Positions 28,625 to 37,417 are shown, numbered from the stretch's first letter. The stretch: 64,000 nt of DNA from Methanococcoides sp. LMO-2 (GCF_038432375.1 NZ_JBCAUS010000002.1:746282-810281), one strand, 5' to 3'. Program-made: numbers and translations. Notes: generated from the letters alone by a model not told the origin.

Positions 28625-28724
28625 CAATACTTTAATAGTATTATAATGATATTTTATTTGGGACCTATTTGTGGTGCTACATCACATTTATGACCTGAAC
28701 AGACTTACAGGGGAGGTAAAAAGT

Positions 28725-28946
28725 ATGGCAGAAATTGAAATAGACACCAGAGGAGAGACATGTCCTGTTCCTCTCGTAGAGTGCCGAAAAGCTTTGAGGA
28801 AGGCAGCTCCGGGAGATGAAGTAACTGTTCTTGGAACACATCCAGCGTCCAAAAAAGAAATACCAATGGCCTGTAAAGCACTTGGACTTGAGGTTATTGA
28901 TGTTGAAGGAAAGGACGATGAATGGAAAATAAAGATACGCAGATAA
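28725..28946 (+). CDS. TusA/SirA-family sulfur-carrier protein
   Basis: A 73-residue TusA-like protein with the conserved CPxP motif at Cys13 (DTRGETCPVPLVECRKAL). The start is ATG 28725, behind a very strong GGGGAGGT site; an in-frame ATG 18 codons earlier has none and would add an unconserved tail. TusA proteins carry persulfide sulfur for thiolation or cofactor synthesis. A DsrE-like gene follows after 14 bases, a pairing common in prokaryotes. No TusBCD or DsrABC genes are present. Role in methanogens unproven. Confidence 0.88.
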   Translation: MAEIEIDTRGETCPVPLVECRKALRKAAPGDEVTVLGTHPASKKEIPMACKALGLEVIDVEGKDDEWKIKIRR

Positions 28947-28960
28947 CTTGAGAGGTTAAT

Positions 28961-29398
28961 ATGACCGACATGGCAGAGACTGCCGATAAAGCCGTCATTA
29001 TTGTCCATAGTGGGGATATGGATAAACTTTACAGTGCTCTTATTGTTGGGAACGGGGCACTTGCAATGGGAATGGATGTTTCCATGTATTTTACTTTCTG
29101 GGGACTTCAGCGTCTTAAGAAAGGCGGACTTGAAAAAGGCCCTCTTTCAAAGATGCATATGCTGGGACTTGGAAAGTGGATGATAAAGAAACGCATGAAA
29201 GCAGCAAATGTCGCTTCTCTTGAAAAGCTCATGAACGACTACAAGGAACTGGGTGGAAAGATACTCGCCTGTGAGATGACCATGGAGATCATGGGAGTTA
29301 AGGCCGACGAGCTACGTACCGAATGGATCGATGAGTACGGCGCAGTGGGCACCTATGTCAATGAGGCAAGAGATGCGAAGATAACACTTTTCATTTAA
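28961..29398 (+). CDS. DsrE/DsrF-like protein
   Basis: A 145-residue DsrE-fold protein of the peroxiredoxin-family/COG2210 type: AVIIVHSGDMDKLYSALIVG, AMGMDVSMYFTFWGLQRLKK, and a mid-region MHMLGLGKWMIKKRM as in relatives paired with TusA. A Cys at about residue 108 (KILACEMTMEIMG) lies where family members carry a sulfur-accepting Cys. An AGAGGTT site precedes the ATG. It is probably co-transcribed with the TusA gene (14-base gap) and rubredoxin (31-base gap). Confidence 0.8.
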   Translation: MTDMAETADKAVIIVHSGDMDKLYSALIVGNGALAMGMDVSMYFTFWGLQRLKKGGLEKGPLSKMHMLGLGKWMIKKRMKAANVASLEKLMNDYKELGGKILACEMTMEIMGVKADELRTEWIDEYGAVGTYVNEARDAKITLFI

Positions 29399-29429
29399 AT
29401 AAAAGTTAACAAAAGGAGTGGGAACTAAA

Positions 29430-29591
29430 ATGACAGGATACAAATGTAACGTATGCAACGTCTTTGAGTACGACGACGAGGAAGGAAACGCTGAAATGGG
29501 CATCGCACCGGGAACAAAACCGGAAGATTTCCCGGATGACTGGAAATGTCCTATCTGCGGTGCAGATAAAAGCCACCTGATGCCAGTCTGA
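29430..29591 (+). CDS. rubredoxin
   Basis: A 53-residue rubredoxin with two Cys pairs that hold one iron: YKCNVCNVFEYD near the start and WKCPICGADKSH near the end, plus PEDFPDDW. It transfers single electrons in the cytosol, often to oxygen- or peroxide-scavenging enzymes or, here perhaps, to the adjacent oxidoreductases. An AAAAGGAG site precedes the ATG. It is closely similar to the rubredoxin domain at the start of the next gene (50 bases downstream), which suggests a local duplication. Confidence 0.92.
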   Translation: MTGYKCNVCNVFEYDDEEGNAEMGIAPGTKPEDFPDDWKCPICGADKSHLMPV

Positions 29592-29640
29592 TCACTTTTT
29601 TCTTTTAATTTTCTAATTATAGCAGGGGGCGTTTTTCGGG

Positions 29641-31131
29641 ATGACCGAATACCGATGTGACGTATGTGGTGCTTTTGAATATGATGATTCCAGAGGAGAC
29701 TCGAACACCGGAGTTAAACCCGGTGCAAAGCCGGACGACTTTCCTGATGACTGGCGATGCCCGATATGTGGTGCAGACAAAAGCCATCAGAAGCCTGTTG
29801 AAAAAGAAGAGGTAGAGGAAATTTCCAGGGAAGAGGTCGTGACCTGCCCGAAATGTGGAACAAAGAGCAAGATCACCGTTTCAGAGTATGGGAAAGTAGA
29901 TATCAGCGGTTACCTGGGAGAGTGGAAAAGGACTTCAGACACTATCGAATCCTATATGGACGACATCCATAGGATCTCAATTACCGGCGAATCCGTCCTC
30001 GAGCCGATGAGAACTACCCGGGATGTACTTTCCTGGGACGATATCCTCATCAAAGGAGCACAGCTTGCAAAGATCCCCCTCAACGAAGATGAACCTGTCA
30101 ATACTACAACTACCATCGGACCAAAAGCAAAAGTGCCTCTTGTCATTGAAACTCCTGTTTTCATTACCCATATGTCCTACGGGGCTTTGTCAAAGGAAGT
30201 GAAACAATCCCTTGCAATGGGAAGTGCTGCCGTTAAGACCGCAATGTGCTCAGGTGAAGGCGGAATACTTAAAGAGAGCATGGAGAAAGCTCACAAATAC
30301 ATTTTTGAGTACGTGCCGAACAGGTACAGCGTTACCGAAGATAACCTGAAGAAAGTGGATGCCATCGAGATCAAGATCGGCCAGTCAGCCAAACCCGGCA
30401 TGGGAGGACACCTGCCTGCAGAGAAGGTCACAAACGAGCTGGCAGAGATCAGAGGCTTCCCCGAAGGCACTGACATCGTGAGTCCGGCTCATTTTGATGA
30501 TATCAGGGACAAGGATGATCTGAAGGCAAAGGTCAAATGGCTTAGGGAAACCTCAGGAGGAAAGCCCATCGGCATCAAGATGGCAGCAGGCAATATCGAA
30601 GCTGACATGGAGGTTGCTGTCTATGCAAAGCCCGATTTCATAACAATCGATGGCAGACCCGGAGCAACTGCTGCTGCACTGAAGTTCGTCAAGAACTCAA
30701 CATCCATCCCGACCATATTTGCACTCTACCGTGCGAGGAAATTCCTTGATGAGAAAGGCATTAAAGATATTTCTCTTATCATCACCGGTGGCCTGAGGGT
30801 TTCTTCCGATTTTGCAAAAGCACTGGCACTTGGCGCAGATGCTATTGCCATAGGTACAGCGGCACTCATGGCATGTGCATGCCAGCAATACAGGCAATGT
30901 GATACTGGAAAATGTCCGGTAGGAGTCACAACACAGGACCCTGAGCTTCGTGCCAGACTGAAGATCGATATTTCTGCAAAGAAGCTGGAGAACTTCCTGA
31001 GAGTGTCCACGCAGGAGCTGGAGAACTTCGCAAGGCTAACAGGAAATGATGATGTCCACAAATTAAGCATCAACGATCTTTGCACTACGAATTCTGAAAT
31101 TTCAGATCATACGCAGATAGAACATGTCTGA
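29641..31131 (+). CDS. rubredoxin-glutamate synthase fusion (FMN-binding GltB2-type)
   Basis: A 496-residue fusion. Residues 1-50 are a complete rubredoxin (YRCDVCGAFEYD, then WRCPICGADKSH). A single CPKCGTKSK ribbon and a linker follow. From about residue 110 comes the FMN-binding glutamate synthase domain (VFITHMSYGALSKEVKQSLA, GQSAKPGMGGHLPAEKV, ITIDGRPGATAA, ITGGLRVSSDFAKALALGAD) with the 3Fe-4S Cys loop (CQQYRQCDTGKCPVG). It would make glutamate from 2-oxoglutarate and glutamine or ammonia. No glutaminase domain is present. The usual ferredoxin-like electron entry seems replaced by rubredoxin, which is an inference from the fusion. Confidence 0.9.
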   Translation: MTEYRCDVCGAFEYDDSRGDSNTGVKPGAKPDDFPDDWRCPICGADKSHQKPVEKEEVEEISREEVVTCPKCGTKSKITVSEYGKVDISGYLGEWKRTSDTIESYMDDIHRISITGESVLEPMRTTRDVLSWDDILIKGAQLAKIPLNEDEPVNTTTTIGPKAKVPLVIETPVFITHMSYGALSKEVKQSLAMGSAAVKTAMCSGEGGILKESMEKAHKYIFEYVPNRYSVTEDNLKKVDAIEIKIGQSAKPGMGGHLPAEKVTNELAEIRGFPEGTDIVSPAHFDDIRDKDDLKAKVKWLRETSGGKPIGIKMAAGNIEADMEVAVYAKPDFITIDGRPGATAAALKFVKNSTSIPTIFALYRARKFLDEKGIKDISLIITGGLRVSSDFAKALALGADAIAIGTAALMACACQQYRQCDTGKCPVGVTTQDPELRARLKIDISAKKLENFLRVSTQELENFARLTGNDDVHKLSINDLCTTNSEISDHTQIEHV

Positions 31132-31181
31132 TACATAATGTAAACAGCAAATAATAGAAAGCAAGCAAACGGGGGGGTTAT

Positions 31182-32567
31182 ATCCGTTTAGAGAAAGATA
31201 CACTTGGGGAAGTGGAAGTACCTGAGGATGCATATTATGGTCCTCAGACAGCAAGAGCAGTTGAAAATTTCAAGGTCAGCAACCAGAGGCTTCCACCTTC
31301 ATTCATAAAAGCACAGGCTGCAATAAAGATGGCATCCGCACATGCCAATATGGAAGCTGGAAAGCTTGACAGCACAAAAGGGAATGCCATCATCCGGGCC
31401 GCATCCGAAGTGAGGGAAGGTAAGTTCGATGACCAGTTCGTGCTGGACGCATTCCAGTCAGGCGCAGGGACCTCGCAGAACATGAACGCGAATGAGGTCA
31501 TTGCCAACAGGGCACTTGTGATCCTTGGTTTTGAAAAGGGACATTACGACATCGTTCACCCGAACGACCATGTGAACATGTCACAGTCCTCGAATGATAC
31601 CACACACACTGCTATCCACATTGCAGCTGTGGAAACCATCAATGCAGAGCTCATGCCCGCACTTGCGGAAATGCTGATCGTTCTTGCCGAGAAATCATCT
31701 GAGTTCATGGACATTGTCAAGCCCGGAAGAACACATCTGCAGGATGCAGTACCCGTAACGCTCGGCCAGGAATTCTCCGGATATGCACAAATGTTAGAGC
31801 TTGGAATAAAAAGGCTCGAGGTTTCTCTTGATGGCCTATAGGAACTGAACATGGGTGGTACTGCCGTCGGTACCGGACTTAACACGCCGGAAGATTTCAG
31901 TCAGATCGCAATAAAAGAGATGGAAGTGATCACCGGGCAGGATTTCAGGCTTGCCCATAATCCTTTTGAGGCCACCCAGTCCGCAGAAGCGATCCTCGGA
32001 GCATCGGCTGCAATGCGAGGTATTGCAGTTAGCCTCATCAAGATAGCAAATGACCTGCGTCTTCTTTCAAGCGGTCCGCGAACAGGTATCGGGGAGATAA
32101 ACCTCCCGGCAGTACAACCCGGTTCGTCCATCATGCCCGGAAAAGTGAACCCGGTAATGGCCGAGATGCTTAACATGGCATGCTTCCAGATCATCGGGAA
32201 CGATACGGCAATAACCATGGCGGCACAGGGTGGACAGTTCGAGCTTAACGTATTCACCCCTGTTCTTGCATATGATCTTCTCAGCTCAATAGAAATACTC
32301 ACTGGTGCATCCATATCGTTTACGGAAAAGTGCCTTAGGGGAATCACCGCTAACAGGGAAAAATGTGAGGAACTATCAAAGCAGAGTCTTGCTCTTGTCA
32401 CTATACTTGCAACAAGCATAGGTTATGAGAAAGCAGCAGAGATCGCATACACTGCACACCGGAAGAACAGGAGCATAATCGAGATCGTAAAGGAGATGGA
32501 CATAATGGATGAAAAGGAAGCAGAAGAGCTTCTTGATCCTCTCAGTATGACGGGAGTGAAAAAATGA
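31182..32567 (+). CDS. class II fumarate lyase (aspartase/fumarase) with in-frame amber codon, possible pyrrolysine protein
   Basis: One continuous frame of 462 codons encodes a class II fumarase/aspartase: RLEKDTLGEVEVPEDAYYG, HPNDHVNMSQSSNDT (about residues 126-140), GGTAVGTGLN, and the signature GSSIMPGKVNP (314-324). Codon 220 is TAG (31839-31841), between EVSLDGL and ELNMGGTAVG. Homology continues across it without shift, so it is either decoded (pyrrolysine in this family of archaea) or a single nonsense mutation. KVNPVMAEM and ITMAAQGGQFELNVF lean towards aspartase. No ATG/GTG/TTG exists before GTG 31212; the homology suggests ATC 31182 behind a run of seven G. The stop overlaps the next gene's ATG. 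Confidence 0.75.
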
Positions 32568-34240
32568 TAACACACGATGTAGTAGTGATAGGAGGCGGGC
32601 TTTCAGGTCTGCGATGTGCTATCGAACTTTACGAAAAGGGAGTTGATGTTGCTATCATCTCCAAGGTACCTCCCATACGCAGCCATTCCGGAGCCGCACA
32701 GGGAGGGATCAACGCATCCCTGGGATCAGACGACAGCTGGGAATCCCATGCATTCGATACCGTAAAGGGAAGCGACTACCTTGCAGACCAGGATACGGTG
32801 GAGATTCTTTGCAGGGAAGCCCCAGACAGGGTCCTTGAAATGGAACATTGGGGTACCAATTTCTCAAGGAAGGATGACGGTACTATCGCACAGCGCCCCT
32901 TTGGAGGTGCGGGTTTTCCGAGGACCTGCTATGCAGGGGACAGGACCGGACACAACCTTCTCCATACTCTTCATGAAAGAGTACTGCGTGCAGGTATCAA
33001 GGTATACAGAGAATGGCTTGTGACAAGACTTGTAATCGAGGACAAAAGGTGTCTGGGCTTTGTGGCCATGAACCTGCTGGACTCCGAACTGGAAGTCTTC
33101 AAAACAAAGGCAACGGTCCTTGCCACAGGTGGCTACGGACGTATCTACGAGAAGTCTACCAATGCTATCATCAACAAGGGATTTGGAATAAGCCTTGCCT
33201 ACCGCGCAGGAGTGCCATTGCAGGACATGGAGTTCGTGCAGTTTCATCCCACAACGCTCTGGGGAACCAATATATTAATCACCGAGGGTGCAAGGGGTGA
33301 AGGCGGTTACCTCTACAACGAGGACCATGAAAGGTTCATGAAAGATTATGCAGCCTCTTCGATGGAACTTGCTCCAAGAGATATCGTTGCAAGGTCCATA
33401 CAACAGGAGATCGATGAGGGAAGAGGTTTTCCCGGAGGATATGTCCATCTGGACATCACACACCTCGGGAAAGATCTTATTGAAGAAAGGCTGGGAGGCA
33501 TAAGACAGATCTCCATCGATTTTGCAGGCATCGATCCCGTTGAGGAACCTATTCCAGTACAGCCAGGACAGCATTACTCCATGGGGGGAATCAGTTCTAA
33601 CAAGGACGGTGCAACCCCTGCAAACGGTCTCTATGCAGTTGGCGAATGTGCCTGTATAAGTGTTCATGGTGCAAACCGACTGGGAGGAAATTCCCTTCTT
33701 GACACCGTGGTCTTTGGAAGAAGGGCAGGAGTTCATGCAGCAGGCTATGTTGCATCACTGGAAGAAGCAGATGATGATCCTCTGGAGAAGGCCCTTAACA
33801 ATGAAAGAACTGCCATTTCGGATATGATGGGAAGCGATGGTGAAAGCTACTCCGGCATCAGTGAGGAATTAAAGAAGACCATGCAGGAGAATGTTGGTGT
33901 TTTCAGGGAAAAGAAGAAGCTTCAGAAGGCAATCGAAGACATCAAAAAACTGGAAGAAAAAGCAAAGTCCCTGAAGGTAAAGACAACTGCAAAGGAATTC
34001 AACCTTGAACTGCTCAATGCTATCGAACTTAAGGGCATGCTGGACCTGGCACATTCGATCGCATTAGGGGCACTTGTACGTGAGGAGAGCAGGGGTGCCC
34101 ATTACAGGACGGATTTCCTTGAAAGAGACGACGGGAACTGGCTGAAGCATACACTCGCCTATCTTACACCGGAAGGACCCAGACTGGAATACAAAGATGT
34201 AAACATAACGACATTCCAGCCACAGAGGAGGACGTACTGA
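32564..34240 (+). CDS. fumarate reductase/succinate dehydrogenase flavoprotein subunit
   Basis: A 558-residue FAD protein of the SdhA/FrdA family. It starts with the dinucleotide-binding motif VVIGGGLSGLRCAIELYEKG, then HSGAAQGGINASLG (the His-containing FAD attachment region), the substrate loop MEFVQFHPTTLWG, YLYNEDHERFM, and the C-terminal active-site region NRLGGNSLLDTVVFGRRAG. It interconverts fumarate and succinate. Its ATG overlaps the fumarate lyase stop (ATGA) and its own stop overlaps the Fe-S gene start, so lyase-flavoprotein-Fe-S are translationally coupled. No membrane-anchor subunit follows. Confidence 0.93.
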   Translation: MITHDVVVIGGGLSGLRCAIELYEKGVDVAIISKVPPIRSHSGAAQGGINASLGSDDSWESHAFDTVKGSDYLADQDTVEILCREAPDRVLEMEHWGTNFSRKDDGTIAQRPFGGAGFPRTCYAGDRTGHNLLHTLHERVLRAGIKVYREWLVTRLVIEDKRCLGFVAMNLLDSELEVFKTKATVLATGGYGRIYEKSTNAIINKGFGISLAYRAGVPLQDMEFVQFHPTTLWGTNILITEGARGEGGYLYNEDHERFMKDYAASSMELAPRDIVARSIQQEIDEGRGFPGGYVHLDITHLGKDLIEERLGGIRQISIDFAGIDPVEEPIPVQPGQHYSMGGISSNKDGATPANGLYAVGECACISVHGANRLGGNSLLDTVVFGRRAGVHAAGYVASLEEADDDPLEKALNNERTAISDMMGSDGESYSGISEELKKTMQENVGVFREKKKLQKAIEDIKKLEEKAKSLKVKTTAKEFNLELLNAIELKGMLDLAHSIALGALVREESRGAHYRTDFLERDDGNWLKHTLAYLTPEGPRLEYKDVNITTFQPQRRTY

Positions 34241-35028
34241 TGATGAAACTGAAGATCAGGAGACAGGATGGGGAAAAGGTCTGGTACGAGGTGTTTGAGG
34301 TCGAAGACAGACCCGGTATGACCGTGCTGGAAGCATTGTTCTATGTCCAGGAAAAGCTGGACGGAAGCCTGACCTTCCGATACTCCTGCAGGGGTGCTGT
34401 CTGTGGGAGCTGCGGAATGCTTATCAACAGGGTCCCAAGACTTGCCTGCAGGACGCAGATATCTGATCTGAGAAAAGAACCGACCAACGAAGGTAACCCG
34501 GAAGTACTGATCGCGAACAAGATGAACGAAGAGGGCAATGATGAGATACTGATCGAACCTCTTCCAAACCTGGAAGTCATACGAGACCTTGTTGTGGATA
34601 TGGAAGCGTTCTATTCCCTTCTTGACAGTGTAAGACCCTGGCTTGAGCTAAGAGAGGATGTTCCTGAAAAGGAGAACATTGTAGACCAGGAGATGCAGGT
34701 AAGGCTTGAGCAATATACGAACTGCATCCTCTGTGCGATATGTCACGGATCATGTCCTGTTGCAGCAAGGGATAAAAAATACTACGGACCGGCAGCCCTT
34801 GCAAAAGCATGGCGTTTTGACCTTGACCCCAGGGAAGATGACGGACACAGAGAACAGCGTCTAGACATAGTTAATTCGAATTCCGGGGTATGGGGTTGTG
34901 ATACTGTATACAAATGTGTTGCAGTGTGCCCGAAAAAAGTGGCACCAACCCTGAGTATCAATGAACTTCGAAACAGGATAGAGTTAAGCGGTAAAAAGGA
35001 AGACAAAAAGAATGATATGAAATTATAA
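34240..35028 (+). CDS. fumarate reductase/succinate dehydrogenase iron-sulfur subunit
   Basis: A 262-residue SdhB/FrdB-type protein. The N-terminal plant-type ferredoxin domain has the 2Fe-2S Cys motif (YSCRGAVCGSCGMLINRVPR, then a final Cys). The C-terminal domain has Cys motifs for the other clusters (CILCAICHGSCPV and CVAVCPKKVAPT). It ends shortly after, so the CCG domains of methanogen thiol:fumarate reductase TfrB are absent. The electron donor is therefore unclear; CoM/CoB thiols are not supported by the domain content. Two tandem ATGs follow a GGAGG site. Ends the coupled operon. Confidence 0.9.
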   Translation: MMKLKIRRQDGEKVWYEVFEVEDRPGMTVLEALFYVQEKLDGSLTFRYSCRGAVCGSCGMLINRVPRLACRTQISDLRKEPTNEGNPEVLIANKMNEEGNDEILIEPLPNLEVIRDLVVDMEAFYSLLDSVRPWLELREDVPEKENIVDQEMQVRLEQYTNCILCAICHGSCPVAARDKKYYGPAALAKAWRFDLDPREDDGHREQRLDIVNSNSGVWGCDTVYKCVAVCPKKVAPTLSINELRNRIELSGKKEDKKNDMKL

Positions 35029-35173
35029 CACTGGTATAGCATAGTAATATATTAGTGTGATACAAAACTTTTTATTATATAAAGATTTTTCAACATCTGC
35101 ATACCTATTATAAATTCACCGGCAACGTCATGACGTTCCATATATTTACAAATTGATCATATCGGAGTTTTCG

Positions 35174-37396
35174 ATGCATCTTATCATAGCAGAAAAGCAC
35201 ATTGCAGCCAAAAGGATAGCAGCCATCCTTGCACCTAAGAAACCAAAGCAGGTCCGTGTCAGCGGAATGGACACCTATGAGTTCAAGGACGAGGACAGGA
35301 CAGTTGTTATGGGTCTTAGCGGACACATTGTACAGCTGGACTTCCCTAAAGCATACAACAACTGGCAGAAAGTAGAGTCAAAGGAGCTCATCGATGCAGA
35401 TGTCATTACCACACCTACCCACGTAAAGATCGTGAATGCCCTTAAAAAACTGGGAAAGGAAGCAACTCACGTAACCATTGCTACTGACTACGACAGGGAA
35501 GGAGAGCTTATTGGTGTCGAAGCACTGGAGATCATCAAGAAAGTGAATCCGGAAGTTGACTTTGACCGTGTGTTCTACAGTGCGATCACAAAGAAGGAGA
35601 TCGATGATGCATTTGCAAATCCTGCAGCCATTGACTTCAATCTTGCTGATGCAGGTCATTCCAGACAGGTCATTGACCTGGTGTGGGGTGCATCGCTCAC
35701 AAGATACCTTTCAATTTCAGCAGGCAGGCTGGGCAAGCTTTTCCTCTCCGTAGGAAGGGTTCAGTCACCAACACTTGCACTGATCGTTGACAAGGAAAAG
35801 GAAAGGCAGGCCTTTGTCCCGAAACCATACTGGGAGATCTATGCAACCCTCAGGGACAAGAGTGGAGAGCTCTTCAATATCCAGCACAAGACCCAGAAGT
35901 TCTGGGACAGGGGAGAGGCTGAAAAGGTAATGGACATCATAGGTGACAATGCAACTGTTTCCTCAGTTGTCAGGTCGAAGAAGAAGGACAAGCCACCTAC
36001 GCCGTTCAACACCACCGAATTCATCGGAGCTGCAAGTTCTATCGGTTATAGTGCCGCTAATGCCATGAGGATCGCAGAATCGCTCTATACAAGCGGTTTC
36101 ATTTCATATCCGAGAACTGACAACACAGTTTATCCGGAATCCATTGACCTGCGAGCACAGATCGAGGTATTCAAGAAAGGCACTTTCAAGGAATATGCTG
36201 AAAAACTGCTCGCAAAGGACAAGCTCGTACCGACCCGTGGTAAGAAAGAGACCACCGACCACCCTCCTATCTATCCTGCATCCCTTGCAAAGAAGAGCGA
36301 GCTCAACGACCAGGAATGGAAGCTCTACGAACTGGTGGTCAGAAGGTTCTTTGCTACCTTTGCTGAAGAAGCAGAGTGGGAGACCCTGAAGGTCAGGTTC
36401 GACATCGAAGGTGAGGAGTTCAAGGCTAACGGTGCAAGACTGCTTCATGCCGGATGGAGATGGTACTACCCATACAATGCTCCACAGGACAGGCTTCTAC
36501 CTGCACTTGAAGAAGGTGATGTGCTCAGCATAAAGGGCAAGGAAATGCTGGACAAGGAGACACAGCCACCTGGAAGATACGGACAGGGAAGACTTATCAA
36601 GCTCATGGAAGAGCTGGGACTTGGAACAAAGGCAACACGTCACGATATCATCAGCAAGCTCTATTCAAGGGCATACGTCCACGGTAACCCGCTCCAGCCT
36701 ACAAAAACGGCTTTTGCAGTGGTAGAGGCGCTCGAGAAATATGCCCCTACCATTACAAAACATGACATGACGAGCAAGCTGGAAGAGGACATGGACAGTA
36801 TTGCTGAAGGCGAGATACAGGAAGAGAATGTCCTTACCGAATCAAGGAAGATGCTACATGATGTATTTGCCGAATTCGAGGAGAATACGGAAAAAATATC
36901 AGAATCTTTGCGTGCAGGCCTTCGCGAGGACAAGGTCATCGGTATCTGCAAGGAGTGTGGCTCAAAGCTTATGGTCAGGCGTTCAAAACGAGGTTCGAGG
37001 TTCATCGGTTGTGACGGTTACCCTGACTGTAATTTCTCATTGCCACTTCCAAAGAGCGGACAGGTCATTGTGACCGATAAAGTCTGTGAGGAGCATGGTA
37101 TCAACCACATCAAGATCATAAATCCAGGTAAGCGACCATGGGATCTTGGTTGCCCTCAATGTAATTTCATCGAATGGAAGAAGACACAGGAAGAAGAGAA
37201 GCGCAAGCAGCCTGAAAGCCCGAAACCCGAGAAGATCACGGATGTTCCCGGCATCGGGAAAGTTACAGCTAAAAAGCTGGAGGATGCAGGCGTTTCAACT
37301 GTGGATGAACTTGAAGAGGTCAATGCCAGGGAACTTTCAAAGAGCACGGGAATATCCGTGGGAAAGATCATGAAATGGCAGGAAGCAATTGCATAA
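35174..37396 (+). CDS. topA: DNA topoisomerase I (type IA)
   Basis: A 740-residue archaeal type IA topoisomerase, relaxing negative supercoils. It has the Toprim domain (IIAEKHIAAKRIAAIL, then TDYDREGELIG), the active-site Tyr region GFISYPRTDN (about residue 310), and PGRYGQGRLIKLMEELGLGT. A C-terminal zinc finger (CKECGSKL, then CDGYPDCNF) precedes a Cys pair (CPQC) and a helix-hairpin-helix end (VPGIGKVTAKKLEDAGV). The start is ATG 35174 behind GGAG, not the in-frame TTG seven codons earlier. The beta-CASP gene follows after 21 bases. Confidence 0.95.
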   Translation: MHLIIAEKHIAAKRIAAILAPKKPKQVRVSGMDTYEFKDEDRTVVMGLSGHIVQLDFPKAYNNWQKVESKELIDADVITTPTHVKIVNALKKLGKEATHVTIATDYDREGELIGVEALEIIKKVNPEVDFDRVFYSAITKKEIDDAFANPAAIDFNLADAGHSRQVIDLVWGASLTRYLSISAGRLGKLFLSVGRVQSPTLALIVDKEKERQAFVPKPYWEIYATLRDKSGELFNIQHKTQKFWDRGEAEKVMDIIGDNATVSSVVRSKKKDKPPTPFNTTEFIGAASSIGYSAANAMRIAESLYTSGFISYPRTDNTVYPESIDLRAQIEVFKKGTFKEYAEKLLAKDKLVPTRGKKETTDHPPIYPASLAKKSELNDQEWKLYELVVRRFFATFAEEAEWETLKVRFDIEGEEFKANGARLLHAGWRWYYPYNAPQDRLLPALEEGDVLSIKGKEMLDKETQPPGRYGQGRLIKLMEELGLGTKATRHDIISKLYSRAYVHGNPLQPTKTAFAVVEALEKYAPTITKHDMTSKLEEDMDSIAEGEIQEENVLTESRKMLHDVFAEFEENTEKISESLRAGLREDKVIGICKECGSKLMVRRSKRGSRFIGCDGYPDCNFSLPLPKSGQVIVTDKVCEEHGINHIKIINPGKRPWDLGCPQCNFIEWKKTQEEEKRKQPESPKPEKITDVPGIGKVTAKKLEDAGVSTVDELEEVNARELSKSTGISVGKIMKWQEAIA

Positions 37397-37417
37397 ACAA
37401 ACAAAAGAAGTGATAAG

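Noticed and set aside
28725-29398. Dissimilatory sulfur (Dsr/Tus) pathway
   Set aside because: Only a TusA-like and a DsrE-like gene are present; DsrAB, DsrC and TusBCD are absent, so a sulfur-respiration call is unsupported.
31212-32567. Two separate genes (31212-31841 and 31851-32567) at the fumarate lyase
   Set aside because: Both lie in the same frame and together give one full-length family member; neither half is a complete enzyme. The break is the single TAG.
34240-35028. Thiol:fumarate reductase subunit B (TfrB)
   Set aside because: The protein ends without the CCG domains that define TfrB, so I kept a general Fe-S subunit call.
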